The notes: generated by a model not told the origin, from the letters alone. DNA of 64,000 bases from Mycobacterium branderi (GCF_010728725.1 NZ_AP022607.1:1-64000); one strand, 5' to 3'. Numbered from the stretch's first letter, positions 1 through 10,182 are shown. Numbers and translations: made by a program.

Positions 1-191
1 GCGTCCTGCGGAACTCTGCTCGTCGCCTCGCTGCATCCTCGGCCATAGCCGCCTCGCCGGGCCGATCTCGGCCCCGGGCGGGCGTTCGCATGCGGGAAAT
101 GCCTTCTCCCTCACGCGGTTACCCGAGCGGTCAGCCGATACTCACAGAGTGCTTGCGCTGCCGATGAGCCCGGCGTGTGCTGCGGCGGCCG

Positions 192-846
192 TTATCCCCG
201 ACCGCGGTGCGTCGTTCCGTCAACGATGAGCGTGGACAGCTCCCGGATCATGCGAGTCCTGCCCGGCACGCGCTTGTTGGCCGGATAAGCCCAGTCCTCG
301 AGCAAGACCGAACCGATGATCATGCTTGCTACCGCGCCGATCGTGGCGGGTTTGTCATCGGCGGGTAATCCGTGTTTCTGGGCGATGACGAGGGAGGCAT
401 CGTGGACCGCGCGCAATCCCTTTCGCAACTCGCCACTGACCGCGACAGCCGACGGGTACAGGTCACTCAGCGGATCCGAACGTGCTGCGACCAACTCCTG
501 GAAGATGCGACGATCCTGCCGGATGAGTGTATAGAGGCCCTCGACGAGGTTGTCCGCCATTTCGTCGAGGGTTGCCTCGCTGGAGAAATCGACCCAGGAA
601 CGGCACCACTGGTCGATGTAGGTCTTGACCGGCGTGAGGATGCTGGCTTCGAAAATTTCCACCTTCGAACCGAAGTGGCGAAACAGGCTGAGTTCGGCGA
701 CACCTGCCCTCACCGCGATTTTTTGGTAGTCGTCGCCCGATAGCCCTTTCGGTGAAGAGCTCATGTGCGGCCTTGAGCAGTCGCGCGCGAACGCCGTCGC
801 GCTCGGGTTCTACCCGGCGGGCTGCATTTTTACCACGCGGCGGCAT
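192..846 (-). pseudogene. TetR-family regulator, frameshifted
   Basis: TetR-family transcriptional regulator broken by a frameshift. The N-terminal frame starts at the ATG at 846 (MPPRGKN) and holds the first DNA-binding helix (LLKAAHELFTER). From about position 745 the protein continues in another frame with the rest of the helix-turn-helix (IAVRAGVAELSLFRHFGSK) and the ligand/dimerisation domain, to the stop at 192. Joined, it would be about 217 residues, normal for the family. The lesion falls inside the DNA-binding domain, so neither half alone should bind DNA. It lies downstream of the SnoaL and FAD oxidoreductase genes on the same strand. It is the closest regulator to the repeated tandem operators at 2972-20040 and so the first candidate to control them; that is inference. 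A sequencing error is a real alternative to true inactivation. Confidence 0.75.
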
Positions 847-848
847 AG

Positions 849-863
849 TAGACAGAGTATCTA
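849..863 (-). promoter_or_regulatory. Probable leaderless promoter and dyad before the TetR gene
   Basis: On the minus strand a TANNNT -10 hexamer (TACTCT, 854-859) ends 7 nt before the ATG at 846, the spacing expected for a leaderless mycobacterial transcript. The same stretch is an imperfect dyad, TAGATA-CTC-TGTCTA, which would suit TetR autoregulation. It does not match the tandem operator family found elsewhere in the window. Confidence 0.4.
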
Positions 864-945
864 ACGGCGGCGTCCGATTGCGCGTCATGGCGCGACCAGG
901 TGCCTGTCGCTGTCAACGGCGGGCTTGGTGCGTTCGGCGGGCATG

Positions 946-1364
946 CTACGTTCGCCCTTCGGCGGCATACTCGGTCAGAGATGCCGCGTGTGCCCCGCCC
1001 TCGGGTAAGTCCCACCAACAGCGCACGGTCACGATGCCGTTGTCGAACTTCCAGATCTCGATGTCGCGAATCTCGACGATCTCCCCGGCGGTGTTCATCT
1101 TGTGGTAAAAGGCGATCGCCGCTTCGGTGCCGCAGACGTAGACGCGCTCCGGGCGGTATTCGTCCATGTACGGATTGAACCGGTCCCACATGTCCGACCA
1201 TTGGTCCCATCCCACCTTGGTGTGCCGACGGGATCTTCGAATATGACCTCCTTGGTGGCAAAGCTCTTCCAGAGCTTGATGAAAGCCTCCTTGTCCCGGG
1301 TCATCCAGATCCTGCAGTGTTCGGCCACGAAGTCTCTGATTTCCTGCTCGCTCGGGTTCGCCAT
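946..1364 (-). pseudogene. SnoaL/NTF2-fold protein, frameshifted
   Basis: Small SnoaL-like (NTF2 fold) protein, about 139 residues once repaired. The start at 1364 (MANPSEQEIRDF) has a strong AGGAGG site just upstream. The N-terminal frame runs to about 1220 (ATKEVIFEDPVGTP). The rest is in another frame (VGWDQWSDMWDRFNPY to the stop at 946). Adding one A to the CCAAGG run at about 1222 restores a single frame. Such proteins act as cyclases, isomerases, epoxide hydrolases or simple binding proteins, and the exact role is not visible here. It follows the FAD oxidoreductase on the same strand, probably in one transcript. Real inactivation and a homopolymer sequencing error cannot be told apart from this sequence. 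Confidence 0.7.
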
Positions 1365-1396
1365 CGGTATCCTCCTTGCTCGGGGCGGTGCCGCGG

Positions 1397-2893
1397 TCAG
1401 TGGCCGTGCGTCGCTGACGAGGTGACCTCGTTCTTGCTGAGCCAGTTCAGCGGCCTCTAGTCCGACAGCACACTCGATGTCTAAGAAGCTGCCCTTGGTT
1501 TCTGCTGTCGCGCTGGCGACGTAGAAGCCGTCGATCGTCGACACTTTGACTGGATGCCGATATGCCGGCTTCAAGTACCACGACAGCCACGACGGCGGTG
1601 TCTTGTATTGGTAGCGCGACCATTCCACGCACTCATCAAGGTCGGCGTAGTACTGGTGCAGGTAATCGATCGCGACATCGAGGTCTGCGCGGGCATCCGC
1701 CCAACTGCGCCAGCCCGGCTTACCGGACTCACTGAAGGTTTCCAACCAGAATGTGAGCAAGTGCTTACCGGGTGGTGCCGAGTTCCTCGAAAATGCGGAC
1801 GTGAAAAACCAACCGCCGTATGCGTGTTTCACATCAGCACGGCCACGGAAGATCCGCTGCCAGGGACTTGCGTGGTCTTCCACTCACCGTCGGACCTGCG
1901 CCGGGGCAACCGACTAAGCCCCGCCCACCACGAAGGCAACGCGACGCTGTATTGGCGCAAGTCGCTGGCCGCTTCGACGAATCCGGCCGGCAGCAAATCG
2001 GGATCGACGAATTCGGGCAGCCGCCAGCCCTCGTAGTCGGTGATGACGATCGGTGCGCGGAATTCGTGAACGAGGCTCGACTCGTCAAGAGCGATAACGC
2101 CCTGCACCTCGTGGTCGCCGACCATTACCTCCAGAGGCTTCATGTTCAGCAGGATCTGTCCGCCGTTGTCTTTCACGACGTCGGCGAATGCGGTGACGAT
2201 CCCCGCACACCGCCGACGCGTTCGTGGTCGATCACCACCGCGCCGGCTTCCCCGGCGAAGGTCTTGAGATGGGTGATATAGCGGCCAAGCGACTCGTTCG
2301 GGCCCAGTGGGACAAGCTCATTTTGCTGCAGAATCACACGCCTGGCCTCAGGCTCACTGACGTTTCGCACCAACCAGTCGGCCAGTCGCGCGGGTATCAG
2401 AGCGTGTTCTTCGTCGCTGATGCCGACCAACTGCATCATCGCGTCAAGGATGGATTTGGTGACCTGCTCCAGGCGGTCCGGCGCGACGCCGAAGCAGGTG
2501 CACGCTGCGGACCTGCTGGACCGGGTCGGCGCTGGTTCCCACCACCGACTCCATCGGGAGTTCGGTAACCCGCTGATCGGGCAGCCAATGCACCCGAAGG
2601 CACGAGCCAACGAAGGGACGAAGCGGCGCGGAGATGCCCACCGCCTCCGCGGCGCGCCTGGTGAAGACGGGAGCAAACGCGATGTCACCCACGCCGTGGC
2701 CGTCGCGGTGCCCCCAGTCGATCCAATAGCCGTCTACTTGCGTCCCCCCGACCCGCGAGCCGAGGTGTCCGGTCTCCTCCAGCACGATGACCCGGTAGCC
2801 CTGTCGCGACAACACGGCCGCGGCGACGAGCCCGGCCAACGATCCCCCCGCCAGAATCGCATCTGCGTGGATGACTTGCCCGTCCGATGCCAT
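1397..2893 (-). pseudogene. FAD-dependent oxidoreductase (amine oxidase/phytoene desaturase type), multiple frameshifts
   Basis: Flavoprotein oxidoreductase of the NAD(P)-binding, phytoene-desaturase-like type, in four pieces. The N-terminus (start 2893, with GGAGG six bases upstream) shows the dinucleotide-binding motif GGSLAGLVAAAVLSRQG followed by VIVLEE. Frame changes occur near 2486, near 2203 (one G missing from a G run) and near 1860 (one C missing restores QVPWQRIFRG). Another near the 3' end is likely, because the last frame otherwise runs without a stop into the SnoaL gene; the stop at 1397 lies in a neighbouring frame. The joined length, about 498 residues, fits the family. A paired operator (2972-3008) lies 79 bp upstream and is shared in type with the divergent aldehyde dehydrogenase. 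The end coordinate is uncertain. Confidence 0.7.
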
Positions 2894-2971
2894 CGCAACC
2901 TCCATGAGCCCCCGCTGAACAGGATGTTAGCCCTCTGTTTCCAATGATCGCAATAGAAATCACCGCCAAAT

Positions 2972-3008
2972 GTCAGTGCCACATACAGGGGCTGTTAGTG
3001 ATAATTAC
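2972..3008. promoter_or_regulatory. Tandem operator A
   Basis: Two copies of a roughly palindromic 15-mer, GTCAGTGCCACATAC at 2972 and GTTAGTGATAATTAC at 2994, start exactly 22 bp apart. The pair lies 79 bp upstream of the FAD oxidoreductase start. The same element, with the same spacing, recurs at 4789, 10146 and 20004. Binding by a TetR-like repressor is inferred from the symmetry and position. Confidence 0.6.
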
Positions 3009-3073
3009 CGAAAGGTCGGGCGGATTCGCCGCACCGGTCACGCCCCCGGTGGTGACGAAATGCCTTGATTAGT

Positions 3074-3107
3074 GTCAGTGCCACCCACATACTGGGGTAT
3101 CACCTAC
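3074..3107. promoter_or_regulatory. Tandem operator B, second half degenerate
   Basis: A first copy GTCAGTGCCACCCAC (3074-3088) is followed by a partial copy keeping only the right arm (TATCACCTAC, ending at 3107). The offset is about 19 bp rather than 22. The site lies about 80 bp upstream of the aldehyde dehydrogenase and faces operator A in the divergent promoter region. A short deletion in the second copy would explain the changed spacing. Confidence 0.5.
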
Positions 3108-3187
3108 GGAATCGACCTCCCGGACGAGAGACGTTGGGGTGATTAGGAGTCCGGATGCACACCTCGAGCTCATCGACCCAGGAGCGA

Positions 3188-4648
3188 TGACATGCCTATG
3201 ACCGCGCCACCCTCGAGGTCCTACCGGACCCGCACCTGCTGGTGGGCGACGAACGGATCAGCACCTCCAGCGGTGGATGGCACGAGCACCGGTATGCGGC
3301 CACGGGGACAGCCACCCGGCGTGTCCCATTGGCCGGCGACGCCGAGATCGACGCTGCCGTACGAGCAGCACGTGCTGCGGCGCCCGCCTGGCGCTCTCTT
3401 CCCGCGACAACCGGCGTCGGCTGCTGTTAGCGGTAGCCGAGTTGATCCGGACCAACGCCGACGAACTCACGACGACCACGGTCATCGAGAACGCCACACC
3501 GGTGTCGCTGGCCGCCCACTCCCCACATTTGACAGCAGACTTGTTCGAATACAACGCCGGCTGGGCGGACAAGATCGGCGGAACGGTCGAAGCGACCTGG
3601 CCCGTACCGGCATTCGACTACACGGTGGAAGAGCCGTACGGCGTCATCGGTGTCATCATTCCGTGGAACGGACCTTGCCTCCATCGGCATGGTTGTCGCG
3701 CCGGCTCTTGCCGCCGGAAATTGTGTCGTGTTAAAGCCTCCCGAACTCGCACCATGGACCAGCTTGCGTTTCGGAGAATTGTTGTTAGAGGCCGGTATTC
3801 CACCGGGAGTCGTCAGCGTGGTGCCGGGCGGGCCCAGCGCCGGTGAAGCCCTCACCAGCCATCCCGGTATCGACAAGCTGCACTTCACCGGCAGTGGAGC
3901 GACGGCTCGTCGCGTGCTGGCCGGCGCACAGCAGAACCTGACGCCGGTGTGCCTGGAACTCGGCGGCAAGAGTGCCAATCTGATTTTCGCCGACGCCGAC
4001 CTACCGGCGGCCGTGCAGCAGGCGGTCGGGGGCATCGTGCAACTTGCCGGGCAGACATGCCTGAGCGGAACACGCGTCATTGCCGAAGACAGCGTTTATG
4101 ACGCGGTGGTCGATATGGCCGTTGACATCCTTTCGCAGCTGACCGTCGGCGATCCCTTCGACGCCGACACCCACATGGGGCCCGTGGTCAGTGCAGCGGC
4201 CGCAGACCGGATCATGTCGATGATCGAACGCGCCCGCACCGAGTGCCGCGTCGTTATGGGGGGCGAACGGATGTCCGGCGAATTCGCCGCCGGTTACTAC
4301 ATACCTCCGACCGTGTTGGCCGACGTCGACAACGACTCCTACATCGCCCAGAACGAGGTGTTCGGGCCGGTGTTGGCGCTACTTCGGTTCAGTGATGCCG
4401 CCGAGGCCGTGCGGTTGGCCAACGACACCCCCTATGGGCTGGCGGCCTACGTGTGGGGCAAGGATCTCCAACACACGCATCGGGTCGTAGCTGAGCTCGC
4501 CGCGGGAAACGTATGGGTCAACGGCTTCTTCGGGATTCCGCCGTCAGTGCCCTTCGGTGGTGTCAAAGCCAGCGGTTACGGACGCACCGGCGGCCGCGAA
4601 GGGATCCGCGAGTTCACCAGACCCAAGAATGTCTGGATCGCGCTGTAG
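3188..4648 (+). pseudogene. Aldehyde dehydrogenase, frameshifted
   Basis: NAD(P)-dependent aldehyde dehydrogenase of the usual ~480-residue type, split by frameshifts. Near 3410 one C is missing from a C run between PAWRSLP and RDNRRRLLL. Near 3674 the frame changes between IIPWNGP and ASIGMVVAP. The extreme N-terminus (ATG at 3188 or 3192) is also out of frame with the DPHLLVGDERI segment. The C-terminal two thirds is intact and holds the catalytic pair: Glu in CLELGGKS and Cys in AGQTCLSGT, plus NEVFGPV and the PFGGVKASGYGR tail motif. It probably oxidises the aldehyde made by the alcohol dehydrogenase that follows. Operator B precedes it. Confidence 0.75.
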
Positions 4649-4788
4649 CCGACGGTCTTCCGGCAATTCACCCACCTGCTGTTCGGGGTGCTCAACAGCC
4701 GGCCAAGAAACAATGGGAACGCTTTTGGCGCCGGACGCGCAACCGGTGGGCGCAGACTGTGCAGCGGCCGCGCCATCCCTTGACTGAT

Positions 4789-4825
4789 GTCAGTGGCACC
4801 TACAGACTAAGTAAGTAGCACATAC
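4789..4825. promoter_or_regulatory. Tandem operator C
   Basis: GTCAGTGGCACCTAC (4789-4803) and GTAAGTAGCACATAC (4811-4825) start 22 bp apart and end 68 bp upstream of the alcohol dehydrogenase start. This is the same paired element as at 2972, 10146 and 20004. It would control the alcohol dehydrogenase, P450 and SnoaL operon. Confidence 0.6.
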
Positions 4826-4893
4826 GGCGCGCACGTCCGAAGCATCGACGGGTATGGGTCGAGGCGGGGCGCAGGGCCAGAACGGGAGCCGGG

Positions 4894-6057
4894 ATGCGAA
4901 CACGAGGGGCCGTATTGCACGGAGTGGGCAAGCCGTGGTCGGTGGAGGAGTTTGAACTCGACCCGCCCAGGGCCGGCGAAGTATTACTCAAGAACGTGGC
5001 GGCCGGCATGTGCCACCCGATGAACACATCGTCACCGGAGACCTCCGCACCCAACGACGTGATGAAGTCCATGGGCATGCCCGAGATGTTCCCGTTGATC
5101 GGTGGTCACGAGGGTTCCGCGGTCGTGCTGGAAGTCGGTGACGGGGTCAGCGAGTTCCAGCCCGGCGACCACGTCGTGATGTCATTCGTCGCCAGCTGTG
5201 GGCATTGCCGATGGTGTGCATCGGGCACGCAGTACCTGTGCGACGCGGGATCGTTGACCATGGTGCCCGGTATGCCGACGGACGGGACGTTTCGCCACCA
5301 CACGCTGTCGGGTCAGGGCTTGGGCCACCTGTCGAAGGTCGGCGCATTCGCCGAGCACACCGTCGTGGCCGAGACCTCACTGGTCAAGATCGACCCCGAC
5401 ATTCCCCTCACGCCGGCCGCGCTGGTGGCCTGCGCCGTGCCGACCGGCTTCGGCTCGGTGACCAACCGGGCGAATGTCCGCAGCGGCGACACCGTTGTCG
5501 TGGTCGGCTGCGGCGGTATCGGCACCAGCGCAGTTCAGGCCGCACACATCAGCGGGGCAGCCCGCATCGTCGCGGTCGACCCGAGCGAGTTCAAGCGCAC
5601 GTCGGCGACCCGCTTCGGCGCGACCCACACCGCGGCATCGACCGAGGAGGCCATCGATCTCGTCCGCGACATCACTCGCGGCGTGATGGCAGACGCCGTC
5701 GTTTTGTCCCCGTCACTGGTGCACAGCGACCTTCCCGCGGCGGGGCTGGCGATGACACGCAAAGGCGGCACCTGCGTTGTCACGGGAATGTCGCCCCAAA
5801 CGATGACGTCGATCAATATCAACATGCAGGACTTCACATTGATGAACAAGACACTGTGCGGCACCATCCTGGGCTCGATGAATCCGCGCGCCGATGTGCC
5901 AAAGCTGTTGGAGCTCTACAGCTCTGGAATACTCAAGCTCGATGAGATGATCACCAACACATACTCGCTGGACCAGATCAACGACGGATACGACGACCTG
6001 CGCGAGGATCGCAATATCCGCGGCGTGGTTGTCTTCGACCAGGAGGTGACCAGATGA
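4894..6057 (+). CDS. Zinc alcohol dehydrogenase, NDMA-dependent (mycofactocin-associated) type
   Basis: 387-residue medium-chain zinc alcohol dehydrogenase. The N-terminus (RGAVLHGVGKPWSVEEFELD), the catalytic zinc region GMCHPMN with GGHEGSAVV, the structural zinc cysteines in CGHCRWCASGTQYLC and the cofactor loop VVVVGCGGIGTSAVQ are all present. The overall pattern fits the NDMA-dependent subfamily, which holds its nicotinamide tightly and is thought to be reoxidised through mycofactocin. No mycofactocin biosynthesis genes are in this window. It should oxidise the alcohol made by the P450 whose ATG overlaps its TGA (ATGA at 6054), so the two are translationally coupled. This is one of the few intact genes in the first 16 kb. 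The physiological alcohol is unknown. Confidence 0.85.
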   Translation: MRTRGAVLHGVGKPWSVEEFELDPPRAGEVLLKNVAAGMCHPMNTSSPETSAPNDVMKSMGMPEMFPLIGGHEGSAVVLEVGDGVSEFQPGDHVVMSFVASCGHCRWCASGTQYLCDAGSLTMVPGMPTDGTFRHHTLSGQGLGHLSKVGAFAEHTVVAETSLVKIDPDIPLTPAALVACAVPTGFGSVTNRANVRSGDTVVVVGCGGIGTSAVQAAHISGAARIVAVDPSEFKRTSATRFGATHTAASTEEAIDLVRDITRGVMADAVVLSPSLVHSDLPAAGLAMTRKGGTCVVTGMSPQTMTSININMQDFTLMNKTLCGTILGSMNPRADVPKLLELYSSGILKLDEMITNTYSLDQINDGYDDLREDRNIRGVVVFDQEVTR

Positions 6058-7273
6058 CAACGGCCGCAATCGACCTGTCCGATCCGGCGATTTGGCAATC
6101 CGGATTCCCGCACGAGGTGTTCACCCGGTTGCGCCAGGAATCACCGATCATCCATCACGAATACGCCGAGCTGGTGCAGCGCGACTTCTGGGTGTGCACC
6201 AAGCACCGGCATGTCGTGCGGATCCACCGTGACACAGACAGTTTCACCGCGACCGACGGCCCGCTCATTCAGGCGCTTGACACCTTTCGTCCTATCCCAG
6301 CATCATCAACATGGATCCGCCCGATGTGAACAAGCGGCGCAAGATTCTCAGCGGCGCGTTCACTCCCCGCGCGATCTCCAAACTCGAAGCGGGTATTCGC
6401 GAACGCGCCAAGAAGATGGTCGACGAACTGTACGCATCGGGCGGCGGTGATTGGGTCACCCAGGTCGCCGGGCACCTGCCGATGACCGTCATCGGCGACA
6501 TCGTCGGCATCCCCGAAGCCGACCGGCCCCGCATATTCACACTGATCGACGACATCATCATGAGCAAGTCGCCGACCTCGCGCATCAAGCCCGAAGACGA
6601 GCCCGGCATCTACATGCAGATCTTCGAGTATGCGTCCGCGCTGACCGCCGAGAAACGGCGCAACCCCACCGACGACATCTGGAGCACGTTGTGCGCCGCG
6701 ATCGCTACCGACGACGACGGCAATCGTTATGCGCTCGAGCAGAACGAGCTGGAAGTGTTCTTTTTCGTCTTGAGCCTCGCCGGCGCCGACACCTCGAAAA
6801 ACGCCCTCACGGCGGGCCTTCAGGCCTTCATCGACAATCCGGATCAGCTGGAGCGCTACCGATCTGATGAGTCCGTCCGCACATCTGCTGTCGAAGAAGT
6901 ATTGCGGTGGACATCGCCGATCGCGTTCTGGGTGCGCGGCGCGAAAACGGATCTGGAGATGGACGGTCAGACGATACCGGCCGGATCACGCGTGGTGTCG
7001 ATGATCGCGTCGGCGAACCGCGACGAGGACGTATTTCCGGACCCGTTCACCTTCGACATCTCACGCGCCGACAATCCGCATGTCACCTTCGGCGGCGGCG
7101 GCCCTCACTACTGTTTGGGTGCGATGTTGGCCCGCGCCGAGATACGCGCAGCCTTCGATGAACTACTGACCCGCCCGGCACGGATGACGATCGGCGAACC
7201 GACGGCCACCTATCCGAATCTGGGACTCAACATGTATGTCTACGAACACCTTCCGATCGAATTCAGCAAGTAA
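6054..7273 (+). pseudogene. Cytochrome P450, frameshifted
   Basis: Cytochrome P450 of about 406 residues. The first ~80 codons (MTTAAIDLSDPAIW to ALDTFRP) are in one frame and the rest (MDPPDVNKRRKILS onward) in another. Adding one C to the CC run at about 6292 restores FRPYPSIINMDPPD, a normal P450 sequence. The oxygen-binding I-helix (LAGADTSKNA), the ExxR motif (EEVLRW) and the haem loop (FGGGGPHYCLGAM, Cys ligand) are intact. It is coupled to the alcohol dehydrogenase by an ATGA overlap and followed 32 bp later by a SnoaL protein. A hydroxylase acting just before the dehydrogenase is the simplest reading. A ferredoxin partner is not encoded nearby. Confidence 0.8.
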
Positions 7274-7305
7274 GCAACAGCGGCCCAGGCCGAGGAAGGC
7301 AACGG

Positions 7306-7785
7306 ATGACCACCGACATCGGGACCCACGAACTGGAGATGCTTCGTCGTGAGGCGGCAGTACGGCGCGTCATCGAGGGCTACGCCGACGCGGTCACCCG
7401 GCGTGATGTCGCGACATACGCTGCGATGTACGCACCGGACGCAGTGTGGACGATCGGACCACCCGTTGATCAACGCATCGAGGGCCGCGACGCAATCGTC
7501 GCTGAATTGTCCTCGCAGATATCGAGGCTCGACTTTTTCCTGTTCACCGTCAGCAACATCGTCGTCTCGGTGCACGACGAGATCGCCCACAGCAGAGCGA
7601 CCGTGCACGAGCTCGGCCGCGCCGCCGAGGGCGCTCCCCCCGGACTCGCGGCCATGAACCTGTACGCGCTCTATGACGACGAGCTGCGCCGTGACGGTGA
7701 CCGCTGGGTATTCGCTGCGCGCCGGTACTCGATCCTCTACCTCGACACGGATGCGCCTGCCGGGCAGTCGTTCCCGATCACCTAA
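7306..7785 (+). CDS. SnoaL-like (NTF2 fold) protein
   Basis: 159-residue SnoaL/NTF2-fold protein with the family opening (VRRVIEGYADAVTRRDVATYAAMYAPDAVW), a central IEGRDAIVAEL helix and a C-terminal strand pair DDELRRDGDRWVFAARRY. Members include polyketide cyclases, ketosteroid isomerases, limonene-epoxide hydrolases and non-catalytic binding proteins, and no residue here fixes which. It is the last gene of the alcohol dehydrogenase-P450 operon and ends 20 bp from the convergent AttH-like gene. With the broken SnoaL at 946-1364 this makes two SnoaL genes in one putative regulon, which hints at an isomerisation or epoxide step. That is inference. Confidence 0.75.
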   Translation: MTTDIGTHELEMLRREAAVRRVIEGYADAVTRRDVATYAAMYAPDAVWTIGPPVDQRIEGRDAIVAELSSQISRLDFFLFTVSNIVVSVHDEIAHSRATVHELGRAAEGAPPGLAAMNLYALYDDELRRDGDRWVFAARRYSILYLDTDAPAGQSFPIT

Positions 7786-7804
7786 CCACGGATCAACGCG
7801 CCGG

Positions 7805-8968
7805 TCAGACGAACGAGGTATCGGCGTCCAGGCCCAGGCCGGGGTGTGCACCGATCACCATCGTCTGAATGTTGCCCCAGCCGCGCGTGCCGTCGCCCTG
7901 GTCGTGGACTTCCACCACGGCATCGCGCAGCTGGTGCAGCCGGCGCGCAGTTTGCGGCGCGTCGCAATCTGCGATGTATTCGCCCGTGACGTGCAGGGGA
8001 CCGTGCCAGACACCATGGATGTCACCGTCAAAGCCGAAGTACAGACCGGTTCCCAGATGAAAACCCGTGTCAGACATCGGGGTAACGGTGAGGAGATGGT
8101 CCTCACCACTCGCCAGCGTCACGGCGATGGTGCCGCCGAGCAAGCGGCGATTGTCGGGACGGTACTTCAGCTCGGGTACCGCCGAGACGACCACATCCCT
8201 TCGGCCATCGGGATACTCGAAGCCGCCCTGAACCTGTAACGACGATCCCACCAGTTCGGAGGTGCTCGCCGTGTAGTACAGATGAAAGCCGCACCGGGAG
8301 CCGTCCTCACGTTGCATCAGGACCGGCATCCAGATCATGTGGTGCGACGATGCGCCGAGCTCGGGCGCCGGTGGGATGTCAGTCACCGGATTGCCGACGT
8401 AGTAGCGAACCCCCCAGGAATGGTCGCGGGTGGAAATCCAAGTCGAGTCATCGAATTCGGTTCGCTCACCGTCGACCTCGACCCATCCGCTGGCCACTCC
8501 GATCTGGTGGTATCGCACCAGATCGGCATCGATGCGCGTACCGCCCAGCGAGCGGTGCTGCTCGCGGTTTTCCAGCACGGCGGGAACGACAGCGGTGAAG
8601 TTCCATTCGAAGCTGATCGGTACGACGTCGTTCGGGTCGAGCGCGAAACGCACCCGCGTCATCGGCTCCACGATTTCGTAGTGCAACGGGCCCACCGACA
8701 CCGAGTCCACGTCCGGCGTCAACGACCTGCTCGCCCGTACAGTCCACTGATCGGTTCCGCGACTGACCCCACCGAACGCGTCGATCACCCCACGGTTGGT
8801 GTATTTGCCGACGCCGAAGTCCATTTGCAGTCGGCCGTCGTTCGAGTACGCCGAGGCGGCAACCTTCTCGGTCCATGCCCGATCGGTCTGCGACACGGTG
8901 GCAAAGGTGTCGGCGATCTGATGGTTGAGGTGATCGTCTGCGGGCACCAGAGGTCCGGCGAACATCAT
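7805..8968 (-). CDS. AttH/hydroxyneurosporene-synthase-like protein
   Basis: 387-residue soluble protein resembling the AttH/CrtC-like beta-barrel group (lipocalin-type double barrel). Visible features are many aromatic beta strands, a charged motif TWISTRDHSWGVRYYVG in the middle, HHMIWMPV and YFGFDGDIHGVWHGPL. No catalytic set is recognised with certainty; relatives hydrate or isomerise terpenoid double bonds, or have no known activity. Its ATG at 8968 overlaps the TGA of the APH-like gene (ATGA), so the two are translationally coupled and probably work together. The gene is intact although its neighbour is frameshifted. The call is tentative at the level of function and moderate at the level of fold. 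Confidence 0.55.
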   Translation of the reverse strand: MMFAGPLVPADDHLNHQIADTFATVSQTDRAWTEKVAASAYSNDGRLQMDFGVGKYTNRGVIDAFGGVSRGTDQWTVRASRSLTPDVDSVSVGPLHYEIVEPMTRVRFALDPNDVVPISFEWNFTAVVPAVLENREQHRSLGGTRIDADLVRYHQIGVASGWVEVDGERTEFDDSTWISTRDHSWGVRYYVGNPVTDIPPAPELGASSHHMIWMPVLMQREDGSRCGFHLYYTASTSELVGSSLQVQGGFEYPDGRRDVVVSAVPELKYRPDNRRLLGGTIAVTLASGEDHLLTVTPMSDTGFHLGTGLYFGFDGDIHGVWHGPLHVTGEYIADCDAPQTARRLHQLRDAVVEVHDQGDGTRGWGNIQTMVIGAHPGLGLDADTSFV

Positions 8969-10045
8969 GGGGCGGCCTCCATCAGGTCGTAGATCCAATC
9001 CTGCAGCGGTGGAATCGTGTGGACGATGTGGTCGGTGATGCCGCGCTGGTGCAGCAGTCCGGCCAGCGCCTTGAGGACGGCGCCCATCCGGACCATGGCG
9101 AACACCTCGTACCATCCAAGTGCCTGGATCGGCCGGCCGAGGCGCCGTGCGTACCGATGGATGGTCGCCGCGCGATCGGGAAAGCCGGGTAGTTCACGGT
9201 CAAGTGGTAGCCCATTGCCGCGCTGGATCGAGCGCCGGACCGCGAATGACCATCCGAGGTCGACCTCCGCCGGGCCGGCCGTTGCCATTTCCCAGTCCAG
9301 CACTGCGCGCACCCGGAAGGCATCGTCAAAGATCACGTTTCCGAAGCGGGCGTCGCCCCACACCAGCGTTGCGGGTGGCTCTGGGTCCGGGCGGTTGCGG
9401 TGCAGCCATGCTAGCGCCTCAACCATTTCGGTTGGCGGCAAACCGTCAGTGGCCCAATCCAGGTAGCTCGACCACCACGCCAACTCACCTGCCGGTCCCT
9501 CACCCTGCGGGCGATGCAGAAACGACAGGTCGGCGCCGGTAGTGGCGCCGATGCGGTTGATATCGGCCAACGTGTCGTGAAAGTTGTTGTACAGCTCGCG
9601 TTGCCGATCCGGTGCGGCCTCGAACAACCACCCGGCGACGCAGTACTGGGGTGCTTCGTCGGCGGGAATTCTTCCCGGCACCAGATCCATCGCGAGGAAC
9701 GCGGAACCGAGATAGGACTCATCGGTTTCCACGGCGATGACCTCAGGCACCGCCACCCCGTGGCAGCGCGCGTCATGGCGCGGGCCTGCCGGACCAGGTC
9801 GTAGTCGGGGAACACCCCTTCGCCCGCCGGCGGGACCCGCAGTACCATTCCACGTGAGCGTGGCACCCCCTGCTCGCGCCACGACACATCCAGCAGCGCG
9901 CTTCACTCGAAAAGCCGTTTGTACGAACGGCTTCTGCCATGTTCACGCAGATCGCGCTGGCGCCGTGCCAGCGCTCGGCCAGAAACGACCGGAAGCCATC
10001 CAGCACCATGTTCCAGTCGCGGTCACCGCTGCTGATCGTCGACAT
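8965..10045 (-). pseudogene. APH-family phosphotransferase-like protein, frameshifted
   Basis: Aminoglycoside-phosphotransferase-like (protein-kinase-fold) protein of about 360 residues. The N-terminus (start 10045, MSTISSGDRDW) runs to about 9905. The middle part (SWREQGVPRSRGMVLRVPPA) and the C-terminal part (AVPEVIAVETDESYLGS onward) each lie in other frames, with changes near 9905 and 9772. The kinase motifs are in the intact C-terminal part: the catalytic loop WGDARFGNVIFDD (Brenner HxDxxxxN type with His replaced by Trp) and the metal-binding VLDWEMATAGP. Such genes are widespread in mycobacterial catabolic loci with unknown substrates. It is upstream of and coupled to the AttH-like gene, and tandem operator D is 101 bp upstream. 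Confidence 0.7.
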
Positions 10046-10145
10046 GTCGCCCGCCTTTTCTCCGCCGCATCACGCATATCGCCGGCGCCGGCCGCTTACT
10101 GCGCGCGGCCGCCGCCGCCGCGCCGGCCCGCGTGCTTGATTCGAA

Positions 10146-10182
10146 GTAAGTGGCACATACATAATGTGTAGGTGTTACCTAC
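10146..10182. promoter_or_regulatory. Tandem operator D
   Basis: GTAAGTGGCACATAC (10146-10160) and GTAGGTGTTACCTAC (10168-10182) start 22 bp apart in the divergent region between the APH-like gene and the epoxide hydrolase. The second copy contains the perfect dyad GTAGGT-GTT-ACCTAC. An AT-rich TACATAAT sits between the two copies, so bound repressor would cover a promoter. Confidence 0.6.

Noticed and set aside
1..191. Possible gene fragment at the left edge
   Set aside because: No frame gives a family-like protein; the sequence looks intergenic or too short to judge.
1095..1883. A 262-codon frame that seems to fuse the FAD oxidoreductase C-terminus to a SnoaL protein
   Set aside because: A strong AGGAGG and ATG at 1364 mark the SnoaL start. 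The apparent fusion arises from a lost frame near the end of the oxidoreductase.
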